Origin: DASVXQ01 sp046727955
GTDB lineage: Bacteria > Actinomycetota > CALGFH01
Direction: 5' to 3'
Assembly (NCBI GenBank): GCA_046727955.1
Contig: JBKPDO010000349.1
Span: 1-9,618, forward strand
Length of the DNA stretch: 9,618 bases
Part shown: positions 1-6,722 of the stretch, in pieces
Layout of the letters: the number at the start of each line of letters is the position of its first letter
Position numbering within the stretch: the stretch's first letter is position 1
Notes under the pieces: generated by a model
Told to the model about the DNA's origin: nothing
Database searches by the model: none
What the model saw: only the letters and a program-made list of their open reading frames with translations
Translations under genes and position numbers: made by a program

Positions 1-417
1 CGGCCGCATGTCGCGGCCCGCCGTGCCGCCGGGCGGGTTGGCCCAGTGCAGCGTGGGGTCCACCGGCAGCAGGTGCGGCAGGAAGTCGCCGTTCCCGTCC
101 TTCAGCTCGTTGATCCACTTGATCCGCACCGGCCGCTTCCACTGCGACTCGATCGTGAGCGAGGGCGCGTGGTGCAGCAGCAGCCCTCTGCGGCTGGCCG
201 ACGTGACCGCGCCGTACCCCCAGACGGTCGTGGCGGGCAGGCCCGCTGGCAGGATCTGCTGGGCGAGCTGCCGCATCGAGATCTCGTAGTAGTCGGCCGG
301 CTTGCCGCCCGGCATCGTGATCGTCGCTGCCCGGGGCATCACCGGCGGGATGAGCATCGCGGTTTGGAACCTCGGCACGTCGGCCGGGTCGAGCGTGCCG
401 CCCGGGAGCTGCGCCAC
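1..417 (-). CDS. Multicopper oxidase (CotA/bilirubin oxidase-like), N-terminal part; 5'-truncated and running off the left edge
   Basis: The minus strand reads open from about 432 to position 1. Its product starts around TVAQLPGGTLDPADVPRFQT, continues with a Pro/Met-rich stretch (LIPPVMP), the motif RIKWINEL, and then LPVDPTLHWANPPGG near the edge. This is the first cupredoxin domain of secreted multicopper oxidases, which oxidise phenols, bilirubin or metals and reduce O2 to water. The copper-binding HxH motifs and the rest of the protein lie beyond the left edge. Family members normally carry a Tat or Sec signal peptide of some 30-50 residues before the LPGGTLDP segment. Here the frame instead runs into sequence antisense to the RDD gene. 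GTG at 417 is the only nearby start, and no SD precedes it. I infer a 5'-truncated gene, probably not exported as it stands. The family call is firm; functionality is doubtful. Confidence 0.8.
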   Translation of the reverse strand, partial: MAQLPGGTLDPADVPRFQTAMLIPPVMPRAATITMPGGKPADYYEISMRQLAQQILPAGLPATTVWGYGAVTSASRRGLLLHHAPSLTIESQWKRPVRIKWINELKDGNGDFLPHLLPVDPTLHWANPPGGTAGRDMRP

Positions 418-418
418 G

Positions 419-670
419 GTGGTGTGGGGGTACTTTGCGGCGCTGGAGGCCTCCGCCTTGCGGGCGACCCTCGGCAAGCTGGTCGTTGGGGTCAAGGTGA
501 CGACCCTCGACGGGCAACGGATCGGCTTGGGGCAGGCGACCGCGCGGCTGCTGGCCAAGTTCGGCCTGTCGCTGCCGCCGCTGGGGCTTGGGTTCGTGCT
601 TGCTGGCGTCGATGCCCGCAGGCAGGGCCTGCACGACAGGGTGGCGGGCACCCTGGTGGTACGGGCGTGA
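419..670 (+). CDS. RDD-family membrane protein, C-terminal half (probably a 5'-truncated remnant)
   Basis: The frame encodes WGYFAALEAS, then ATLGKLVVGVKVTTLDGQRI, a hydrophobic stretch (LSLPPLGLGFVLAG) and the ending RRQGLHDRVAGTLVV. This matches the second half of an RDD domain: the ATLGK..G..V...DG block, a late membrane helix and the terminal Q-x-LHD..AGT signature. RDD proteins are small membrane proteins; their role in most bacteria is unknown, and some have been linked to ion transport. The first transmembrane helix with the R..D.. signature is missing. The frame stays open leftwards to ATG 302, but 302-418 is antisense to the multicopper oxidase and resembles no RDD sequence. GTG at 419 or 422, with GGGAG at 404-408 upstream, is a possible restart. 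The best reading is a truncated gene joined to the oxidase fragment; a short functional protein cannot be excluded. Confidence 0.65.
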   Translation: MVWGYFAALEASALRATLGKLVVGVKVTTLDGQRIGLGQATARLLAKFGLSLPPLGLGFVLAGVDARRQGLHDRVAGTLVVRA

Positions 671-850
671 CGGTCCTGCCGTCCAAGGAGTCCATGACCC
701 CTCCCACTGCACCCGTCCGGGCAGCGTCCCGGTGCCCAGCTCGACGGTAATGCGATTGCGGTCCCGCTCCTATTGCCGGTCGGCCTGCCGGTCGCCCGCA
801 CATGGCCCGCGTCACGGGGGCCGTTCGGCCCTGGGTACCGCGCCGGCCAG

Positions 851-886
851 GCGGGAGCATCGGGCGGGAGCATCGGGCGGGGGAGC
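851..886 (+). repeat. 13-bp tandem repeat (two exact copies plus a degenerate third) ahead of DHOD-like gene A
   Basis: GCGGGAGCATCGG occurs exactly at 851-863 and 864-876, followed by a degraded copy (GCGGGGGAGC) at 877-886. Each copy contains GGGAG or GGAG, an SD-like core, and a further GGGAG at 894-898 is the probable real ribosome binding site. The rest of 671-903 is non-coding. I found no convincing promoter hexamers in it, although a promoter for the downstream operon is expected there. Confidence 0.75.
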
Positions 887-892
887 GGGGGA

Positions 893-898
893 AGGGAG
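893..898 (+). promoter_or_regulatory. Ribosome binding site of DHOD-like gene A (decides the start)
   Basis: AGGGAG lies 5 nt before ATG 904. An upstream in-frame ATG at 802 would add an Arg/Gly-rich leader unlike the family and has no SD, so 904 is the better start. The protein from 904 begins exactly where DHOD-like protein B begins (DLRTxYLGL). Confidence 0.75.
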
Positions 899-903
899 CT
901 GGC

Positions 904-1854
904 ATGGTCGATTTGCGGACCGGCTACCTGGGCTTGCGGCTGCGCAGCCCGCTGGTGGCGTCGGCGTCGCCGCTGACCGGTAACCTGGACGACCTGCGCC
1001 GGCTGGAGGCGGCCGGCGCGGCGGCGGTGGTGCTGCCCTCGCTGTTCCAAGAACAGCTCACCGGCCAGCCGCCGCAACTGCAGCAAGCCGTGGGGCCGGT
1101 GGCGTACCTGCGGCTGCTCGAGCGGGCCAAGCACGCGGTGTCGGTGCCGGTGGTCGCCAGCCTCAACGGCACCGCGGCCGGCACCTGGCTGGAGCAGGCG
1201 CACCTGCTGGAGGAGGCCGGCGCCGACGCGGTCGAGCTCAACGTCTACGTCGTCGCCGCGCACTTTGGCGTGGACGGCCAGGAGATCGAGGGGGCCTGCG
1301 TGGACCTGGTGCGGGCAGCGCGGCAGGTGCTGGGGGTGCCGCTGGCGGTCAAGCTGGGCCCGTTCTACAGCGCCATGGCCAACCTGGCCCTGCGGCTGGC
1401 CGAGGCCGGCGCCGACGGGCTGGTGCTGTTCAACCGCTTCTACCAGCCCGACATCGACGTCGAGCGCCTGGAGGTGGCGCCGACCCTGGCCTTGAGCACG
1501 CCGCAGGAGCTGCGCCTGCGGCTGCGCTGGATCGGCATCCTGTCCCGGCAGCTGCCCGTGTCGCTGGCGGCCACCGGCGGGGTCCACACGGGACAGGACG
1601 TCGTCAAGGCGCTGCTGGCGGGCGCGGACGTGGCGATGCTGGCCTCGGCGTTGCTGCGGCACGGTCCCGGGCACCTGTCGCGGGTGGAGGCCGAGCTGTG
1701 CGGGTGGATGGCCGACCATGGCCACGACGCGGTGGGCCAGGTGCGCGGCCAGCTCAGCCGGGCCGGGACCCGCGACGCCGCCGCCTACGAGCGCGCCAAC
1801 TACGTGAGCCTGCTCACCTCGGCCACCCATGGCCCGAGCATTGAGGAGCACTGA
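904..1854 (+). CDS. Dihydroorotate dehydrogenase-like flavoprotein A (short form)
   Basis: This 316-residue TIM-barrel protein belongs to the DHOD-like family often found beside nifJ. It opens with YLGLRLRSPLVASASPLTG. It contains VVASLNG, VELN (N113), the expected flavin-contacting Lys in AVKLGPF (K150), LFNRFYQPD, and the FMN-phosphate segment GGVHTG (225-230) followed by ALLAGADVAMLASALL. The Cys or Ser catalytic-base motif (N-x-S-C-P-N type) of true dihydroorotate dehydrogenases is absent: VELN is followed by VYVVA. A role in pyrimidine synthesis is therefore unlikely, and the substrate is unknown. Compared with protein B it lacks about 22 residues between EEQLT and YLxLxERAK, including the SYFPDLADYN segment. 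It lies 82 nt before the PFOR gene on the same strand, so it is probably co-transcribed. The family call is strong; the function is open. Confidence 0.88.
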   Translation: MVDLRTGYLGLRLRSPLVASASPLTGNLDDLRRLEAAGAAAVVLPSLFQEQLTGQPPQLQQAVGPVAYLRLLERAKHAVSVPVVASLNGTAAGTWLEQAHLLEEAGADAVELNVYVVAAHFGVDGQEIEGACVDLVRAARQVLGVPLAVKLGPFYSAMANLALRLAEAGADGLVLFNRFYQPDIDVERLEVAPTLALSTPQELRLRLRWIGILSRQLPVSLAATGGVHTGQDVVKALLAGADVAMLASALLRHGPGHLSRVEAELCGWMADHGHDAVGQVRGQLSRAGTRDAAAYERANYVSLLTSATHGPSIEEH

Positions 1855-1924
1855 CGGGGGGATGGGCTCGACAGTGCGCCGTGTGGCCCAACCGCTGCGT
1901 GCTCGAACTGCTGGAGATGGAGAT

Positions 1925-1930
1925 AAGGAG
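1925..1930 (+). promoter_or_regulatory. Ribosome binding site of the PFOR gene
   Basis: AAGGAG lies 6 nt before ATG 1937, close to the ideal anti-SD complement and spacing. The frame is open upstream to 1829 inside gene A, but that extension has no family resemblance. The 1855-1936 gap shows no terminator-like hairpin, which fits read-through from gene A. Confidence 0.8.
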
Positions 1931-1936
1931 CGCACG

Positions 1937-4900
1937 ATGACGACCCCGGACGGCTGGGCGTGCATGGACGGCAACGAGGCGGCCGCGCGGGTCGCGCACC
2001 GGCTGAGCGAGGTGATCGCGATCTACCCGATCACCCCCGCCTCGCCGATGGGGGAGCTGGCCGACACCTGGAGCGCGGCCGGGCGGCCGAACCTGTGGGG
2101 CCAGGTCCCTGAGGTGGTGGAGCTGCAGAGCGAGGCGGGCGCAGCGGGGGTGCTGCACGGTGCGCTGCTCAAGGGGGCGCTGGCGACCACCTTCACCTCC
2201 TCGCAGGGGCTGCTGCTGATGCTGCCCAACATGTTCAAGATCGCCGGGGAGCTCACCCCGGCGGTGATCCACGTCGCCGCCCGCACGGTCGCCACGCACG
2301 CGCTGTCGATCTTCGGGGACCACTCCGACGTCATGGCGGCCCGCCCGACCGGCTGGGCGATGCTGGCGTCCGCCTCGGTGCAGGAGGCCCACGACCTGGC
2401 GCTGGTCGCCCACGCGGCCACGCTCGCCTCCAGGGTGCCGTTCCTGCATTTCTTCGACGGCTTCCGCACCTCGCACGAGGTCGCCAAGATCCGCCCGCTC
2501 AGCGACGACGACCTGGCCGCCGTGGTCGACCCCGAGCACGTCCGCGCCCACCGCGACCGCGGCCTGTCGCCCGACCGGCCGCGCCTGCGCGGCTCGGCCC
2601 AGAACCCCGACGTGTTCTTCCAGGCCCGCGAGGCCGTCAACCCCTTCTACACGGCCGTGCCCGAGATCGTGCAGGCCAGCATGGACCGGCTGGCCGAGCG
2701 GACCGGTCGGCGCTACCGGCTGGTCGACTACCAGGGCCACCCCGAGGCCGAGCGGGTCGTGGTGCTGATGGGCTCTGGCGCGGGCGCCGCGGCCGAGGCC
2801 GTGGAGGCGATGAACGCCACTGGCGAGCGGGTGGGGCTGGTGACCGTGCGGCTGTACCGGCCCTTCCCGGCCGAGGCCTTGGCCGCCGCCCTGCCGCCGA
2901 CGGTGCGGCGGGTGGTCGTGCTGGACCGGACCAAGGAGCCGGGCGCGACCGGCGAGCCGCTGTACCAGGACGTGGTCACCGCCCTGGCCGAGCGTGCCGC
3001 CCAGGACGGGGCGCCGCCGCCGCTGGTGGTCGGCGGCCGCTACGGCCTGGCGTCCAAGGAGTTCACCCCGGCGATGGCCAGGGCGGTCCTCGACGGTCTG
3101 GCTGGCGACCGGCCCCGCAACCACTTCACCGTCGGCATCGCCGACGACGTCAGCCACACCAGCCTGCCGGTGGACGCCTCGTTCCGGACCGAGGACCCCG
3201 ACGGGCTGCGGGCGGTCTTCTACGGGCTGGGCAGCGACGGCACGGTCAGCGCCAACAAGACCGCGGTCAAGATCATCGGCGAGGGCACCGACCTGTTCGC
3301 CCAGGGGTATTTCGTCTACGACTCCAAGAAGTCCGGCTCGGTGACCGTCTCCCACCTGCGCATGTCGGCCCGCCCGATCTGCTCCACCTACCTGATCGAG
3401 CAGGCCAACTTCGTCGCCTGCCACCAGTTCGGCTTCCTGGAGCGCATGGACGTGCTGGAGCGCGCCGCGCCGGGCGCGACCTTCCTGCTCAATAGCCCCT
3501 GGCCCGCCGACCAGGTCTGGGACCACCTGCCCGTCGAGGTGCAGCGCGACGTCATCGACAAGCGTCTGGAGGTGTGGGTGGTCGACGCGGCCAGGGTCGC
3601 GCGCGAGGCTGGGCTGGGCTACCGGATTAACACCGTGATGCAGCCGTGCTTCTTCGCGCTCGCCGGGGTGCTCGAGCACGAGCGGGCGATCGCGGCGATC
3701 AAGCGCTGGGTCGAGGCGGCCTTCAGCCGGCGTGGCGAGGAGGTCGTCGCGCGCAATTTCGCCGCGATCGACGCCGCCATCGCGGCGCTCAGCCAAGTCC
3801 AGGTGCCCGCCGCCGTGACCGCCGCCCACTACCGGCGCCCGACCGTCGCCGCCGACGCGCCGGAGTTCGTGCAGCGCGTCACCGCGCGGATGCTGGCGGG
3901 CAGGGGCGACCTGCTGCCGGTCAGCGCCCTGCCGGTCGACGGCACCTTCCCGACCGGCACCGCGCAGTGGGAGAAGCGCTCGCTCGCCGCGGAGATCCCC
4001 ATCTGGGACCCGTCGATCTGCATCGACTGCGGCAAGTGCGCCATCGTCTGCCCGCACACCACCATCCGCATGAAGATCTTCGAGCCGGGGGCGCTCGAGG
4101 GCGCGCCCGAGGGGTTCGCCTCCAAGGACTTCCGCTCGCGCGACCTGCCGGGCCGCCAGCTCACCATCCAGGTCGCCCCGGACGACTGCACCGGCTGCGG
4201 GGTGTGCGTCGAGGTCTGCCCGGCGCACTCAAAGCAGGAGGTCAAGCACAAGGCGATCAACATGACCCCGGTCGATGAGTTCCTCGAGCGGGAGCGGGCC
4301 AGGTGGGACTTCTTCCTGGCCATCCCGGAGCTTGCGGAGCTGGACCGGGAGCTGCTGGCGCCGGACTCGGTCAAGGGCTCGCAGGCGCGCCAGCCGCTGT
4401 TTGAGTTCTCCGGCGCCTGCGCCGGCTGCGGCGAGACGCCCTACCTCAAGCTCATCAGCCAGCTGTTCGGCGACCGGTTGCTGGTCGCCAACGCCACCGG
4501 CTGCTCCTCGATCTACGGCGGCAACCTGCCGACCACCCCGTGGTCGGTCAATGCCGAGGGCCGCGGCCCCGCCTGGGCGAACTCGCTGTTCGAGGACAAC
4601 GCCGAATTCGGCCTCGGCATCCGCCTGGCCGCCGACAGCCTCAACCGGCGCGCCCGCCGCCTGGTCGAGCAGCTGGAGCCCGCCATCGGCGCCGACCTCG
4701 CCCGCGCGCTGCTGGACGCCGTCCAGGACAGCGAGGCCGCGGTCGCCGCCCAGCGCGAGCGGGTCGCCGAGCTGCGCCAGCTCCTGCGCCAGCGCCTGGG
4801 CGGGCTCGGCCGGCCCGAGGCGCTGGAGCTGGAGGGCCTCGCCGACGAGCTGGTCCGCCGCAGCGTGTGGATCGTCGGCGGCGACGGCTGGGCCTACGAC

Positions 4901-5605
4901 ATCGGCTCGGCCGGCCTGGACGCGGTGCTCGCCTCCGGCCAGGACGTCAACGTGCTGGTGCTGGACACCGAGGTGTACTCCAACACCGGCGGGCAGGCGT
5001 CCAAGGCCTCGCCGCGCGGCGCGGTCGCCAAGTTCGCCGCCCGCGGCAAGCAGACCCCCAAGAAGGACCTCGGCATGATCGCGATGAGCTACGGCAACGT
5101 CTACGTGGCCCACGTCGCCCTCGGCTCCAGCGACATGCAGACCGTGAAGGCGCTGGGGGAGGCCGAGGCGTGGCCGGGCCCGTCGCTGGTGATCGCCTAC
5201 TCCACCTGCATCGCGCACGGCTTCGACATGTCCGGGTCGATGGCACACCAGCGCGACGCGGTCCGCTCCGGGCACTGGCCGCTGTTTCGCTACCACCCCG
5301 ACGCGGAGCGTCCCTTCCAGCTGGACTCCAAGCCGCCGGCGCTGCCGCTGCGCCAGTTCGCCGAGACCGAGGCCCGCTTCGCCATGCTGGCCCGGACCGA
5401 TCCGGACGAGTTCGACCGCCTCATGAGCATCGCCGAGGAGGACGCGCGCGAGCGGTGGCGCTACTACGAGCGGCTCGCCACGCTGCCACGCACGGCCCCG
5501 CACCTGCCGCCCCGCCCAGGTGGCGGGGTTGGCCACGCCCAGGAGAACGCCCAGGAGAGCACCGAGGAGAGCACCGAGGAGAGCACCGAGGAGAGCACCC
5601 AGTGA
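1937..5605 (+). CDS. nifJ: Pyruvate:ferredoxin (flavodoxin) oxidoreductase, full-length single-chain NifJ type
   Basis: This cytoplasmic enzyme catalyses pyruvate + CoA + 2 oxidised ferredoxin to acetyl-CoA + CO2 + 2 reduced ferredoxin. The 1222 residues show the standard order. Domain I has YPITPASPMGE (catalytic Thr33), Glu66 and Arg116. Domain II spans about 255-385. Domain III, from about 396, has GSDGTVSANK and YDSKKSGSVTVSHLR. The two-[4Fe-4S] ferredoxin domain has C695/698/701/705 and C751/754/757/761. The TPP domain has GDGWAYDIG (Asp983) and YSNTGGQ (Asn1016). The proximal cluster ligands C828, C831, the Cys in NATGCSS and C1091 (YSTCIAHG) are all present. Equivalents of the catalytic Thr, Glu, Arg and Asn of the Desulfovibrio africanus enzyme are conserved, so it should be active. 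A helical, probably coiled-coil insert lies near 905-960. Residues from about 1182 form an unusual Pro/Gly-rich then acidic-repeat tail (STEE repeats, 1202-1222). Its TGA overlaps the GTG of the next gene. Confidence 0.96.
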   Translation: MTTPDGWACMDGNEAAARVAHRLSEVIAIYPITPASPMGELADTWSAAGRPNLWGQVPEVVELQSEAGAAGVLHGALLKGALATTFTSSQGLLLMLPNMFKIAGELTPAVIHVAARTVATHALSIFGDHSDVMAARPTGWAMLASASVQEAHDLALVAHAATLASRVPFLHFFDGFRTSHEVAKIRPLSDDDLAAVVDPEHVRAHRDRGLSPDRPRLRGSAQNPDVFFQAREAVNPFYTAVPEIVQASMDRLAERTGRRYRLVDYQGHPEAERVVVLMGSGAGAAAEAVEAMNATGERVGLVTVRLYRPFPAEALAAALPPTVRRVVVLDRTKEPGATGEPLYQDVVTALAERAAQDGAPPPLVVGGRYGLASKEFTPAMARAVLDGLAGDRPRNHFTVGIADDVSHTSLPVDASFRTEDPDGLRAVFYGLGSDGTVSANKTAVKIIGEGTDLFAQGYFVYDSKKSGSVTVSHLRMSARPICSTYLIEQANFVACHQFGFLERMDVLERAAPGATFLLNSPWPADQVWDHLPVEVQRDVIDKRLEVWVVDAARVAREAGLGYRINTVMQPCFFALAGVLEHERAIAAIKRWVEAAFSRRGEEVVARNFAAIDAAIAALSQVQVPAAVTAAHYRRPTVAADAPEFVQRVTARMLAGRGDLLPVSALPVDGTFPTGTAQWEKRSLAAEIPIWDPSICIDCGKCAIVCPHTTIRMKIFEPGALEGAPEGFASKDFRSRDLPGRQLTIQVAPDDCTGCGVCVEVCPAHSKQEVKHKAINMTPVDEFLERERARWDFFLAIPELAELDRELLAPDSVKGSQARQPLFEFSGACAGCGETPYLKLISQLFGDRLLVANATGCSSIYGGNLPTTPWSVNAEGRGPAWANSLFEDNAEFGLGIRLAADSLNRRARRLVEQLEPAIGADLARALLDAVQDSEAAVAAQRERVAELRQLLRQRLGGLGRPEALELEGLADELVRRSVWIVGGDGWAYDIGSAGLDAVLASGQDVNVLVLDTEVYSNTGGQASKASPRGAVAKFAARGKQTPKKDLGMIAMSYGNVYVAHVALGSSDMQTVKALGEAEAWPGPSLVIAYSTCIAHGFDMSGSMAHQRDAVRSGHWPLFRYHPDAERPFQLDSKPPALPLRQFAETEARFAMLARTDPDEFDRLMSIAEEDARERWRYYERLATLPRTAPHLPPRPGGGVGHAQENAQESTEESTEESTEESTQ
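5541..5600 (+). repeat. Five tandem 12-bp units: acidic PFOR tail and a serial Shine-Dalgarno array
   Basis: The units start at 5541, 5553, 5565, 5577 and 5589. The consensus is AGGAGAGCACCG; the first unit is AGGAGAACGCCC and the last ends in C. In the PFOR frame they encode QENAQEST followed by three EEST units. Every unit also contains AGGAG, a strong SD, and the last (5589-5593) lies 8 nt before GTG 5602 of the next gene. The 12-bp period keeps the frame, so copy number can change without a frameshift. Confidence 0.92.
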
Positions 5606-6648
5606 CCGACCTGCGCACCAGCTACCTCGGCCTGCAGCTGCGCTCGCCGCTGGTGGCGTCGGCGTCGCCGCTGACCGGCGACACCGACCACCTGCGCCGG
5701 CTCCAGGACGCCGGTGCCGCCGCGGCGGTGCTGCCGTCGCTGTTCGAGGAGCAGCTCACCCACGACCAGGTCGAGCTGGACCGGCTGCTGGAGCAGACCT
5801 CCGAGCACGTCGGCGAGGCGCAGTCGTACTTCCCCGACCTGGCCGACTACAACACCGGGCCGTCGTCGTACCTGGAGCTGATCGAGCGGGCCAAGCGGGC
5901 GGTGGCGATCCCGGTGATCGCCAGCCTCAACGGCACCACCCCGGGCGGCTGGGTGCGGCACGCCCGGCGCATGCAGGACGCCGGCGCGGACGCGCTGGAG
6001 CTGAACCTGTACGCGGTCGCGACCGACCCGCGGGTCGGCGCGGCCGAGCTGGAGGCCCGCTACCTTGAGCTGGTCGCCGCGGTCCGCTCGGCGGTCACGA
6101 TCCCGCTGGCGGTCAAGCTGAGCCCCTTCTTCACCGCCATGGCCAACATGGCCGTGCGGGTGGCCGACGCCGGCGCCGACGGCCTGGTGCTGTTCAACCG
6201 CTTCTACCAACCAGACCTCGACCTGGACACACTCGACGTGGTGCCGCGGCTGGTGCTGTCCACCTCCGACGAGCTGCGCCTGCCGCTGCGCTGGATCGCC
6301 ATCCTGTACGGGCAGGTCCGCGCCTCACTGGCGGCCACCAGCGGCGTCCACACCGGCATGGACGCCGCCAAGGTGCTGCTGGCCGGCGCCGACGTGGCGA
6401 TGATGACCTCCGCGCTGCTGCGCCACGGGCCCGGGCACGTCGCCCAGGTCGAGCGCGAGCTGGTCGCCATCCTCGACGAGCGCGGCTACGCCTCCGTCGC
6501 GGAGCTGCGTGGCAGCATGAGCCGGCGCGCTATGCCCGACCCGGCCGGCTTCGAGCGCGCCAACTACGTGCGCACGCTCGCCTCCTGGTCCAGCCAGACC
6601 ACGCCCAGCCCCGGCCAGGCCGCCACCCGCGCCGACCGGCGCCCATGA
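5602..6648 (+). CDS. Dihydroorotate dehydrogenase-like flavoprotein B (full-length form)
   Basis: This 348-residue paralogue of protein A has the usual length for the nifJ-linked DHOD-like family. It starts TDLRTSYLGLQLRSP and has VIASLNG, LELN (N135), flavin-contacting Lys172 in AVKLSPF, LFNRFYQPD and SGVHTG followed by VLLAGADVAMMTSALL. Unlike A it keeps the loop SYFPDLADYNTGPSSYLEL, which by position corresponds to the orotate-binding loop of class 1 DHODs. The catalytic Cys/Ser motif is absent here too, so the reaction is unknown; a flavin-linked redox role with PFOR is inference. GTG 5602 is chosen because it overlaps the PFOR stop (GTGA), has AGGAG 8 nt upstream and matches the N-terminus of A. 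The frame is open far upstream only as a shadow of PFOR. The overlap suggests translational coupling to PFOR. Confidence 0.92.
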   Translation: MTDLRTSYLGLQLRSPLVASASPLTGDTDHLRRLQDAGAAAAVLPSLFEEQLTHDQVELDRLLEQTSEHVGEAQSYFPDLADYNTGPSSYLELIERAKRAVAIPVIASLNGTTPGGWVRHARRMQDAGADALELNLYAVATDPRVGAAELEARYLELVAAVRSAVTIPLAVKLSPFFTAMANMAVRVADAGADGLVLFNRFYQPDLDLDTLDVVPRLVLSTSDELRLPLRWIAILYGQVRASLAATSGVHTGMDAAKVLLAGADVAMMTSALLRHGPGHVAQVERELVAILDERGYASVAELRGSMSRRAMPDPAGFERANYVRTLASWSSQTTPSPGQAATRADRRP

Positions 6649-6710
6649 ACCATAAGCGTGGCCGAGGCGCCCCGGGTGGCAGCCTGGGGCATAGCATGTC
6701 AGGCGTGGAG

Positions 6711-6717
6711 AGGAAGG
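6711..6717 (+). promoter_or_regulatory. Ribosome binding site of the GNAT/acetate-CoA ligase (decides the start)
   Basis: AGGAAGG lies 5 nt before ATG 6723, preceded by another GGAG at 6707-6710. The frame is also open from ATG 6645, which overlaps the stop of DHOD-like B (ATGA), and from ATG 6696. The residues these add are Gly/Arg-rich and not family-like, whereas the family's YPAHREADVVLRDGS block starts just after 6723. Confidence 0.7.
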
Positions 6718-6722
6718 GTGAG

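Noticed and set aside
214..433. 9-bp inverted match (GTACCCCCA at 214-222, TGGGGGTAC at 425-433), one arm at the oxidase/RDD junction
   Set aside because: It is too short to stand out in GC-rich DNA, and the geometry does not match the microhomology a simple template switch at the junction would need.
46..750. Plus-strand open frame (234 codons) over the oxidase and RDD region
   Set aside because: It is Arg/Gly-rich shadow sequence. The oxidase (minus) and RDD (plus, another frame) explain the same bases with real family motifs.
756..776. Possible promoter TTGCGG ... TATTGC upstream of DHOD-like A
   Set aside because: The spacing is only 9 nt and no acceptable -10 lies at 16-18 nt, so it cannot be supported.
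1814..4228. Long minus-strand open frame (804 codons) across the PFOR gene
   Set aside because: It is antisense to a PFOR with all its motifs. Its product is a His/Arg/Gly/Val-rich composition typical of antisense frames in GC-rich coding DNA and shows no family motif.
4229..5536. Minus-strand open frame (435 codons) across the PFOR TPP domain
   Set aside because: It is a shadow frame of low-complexity composition, opposite conserved catalytic motifs.
4540..5601. Upstream extension of the DHOD-like B frame
   Set aside because: It is an open frame only because of GC content. The product is Arg/Ala/Pro-rich and overlaps the PFOR TPP domain, and family homology begins at GTG 5602.
6665..6695. 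Possible hairpin (GCCCC / GGGGC) between DHOD-like B and the ligase
   Set aside because: It is a short stem with a long loop and no U-tract; such pairings are common by chance at this GC content.
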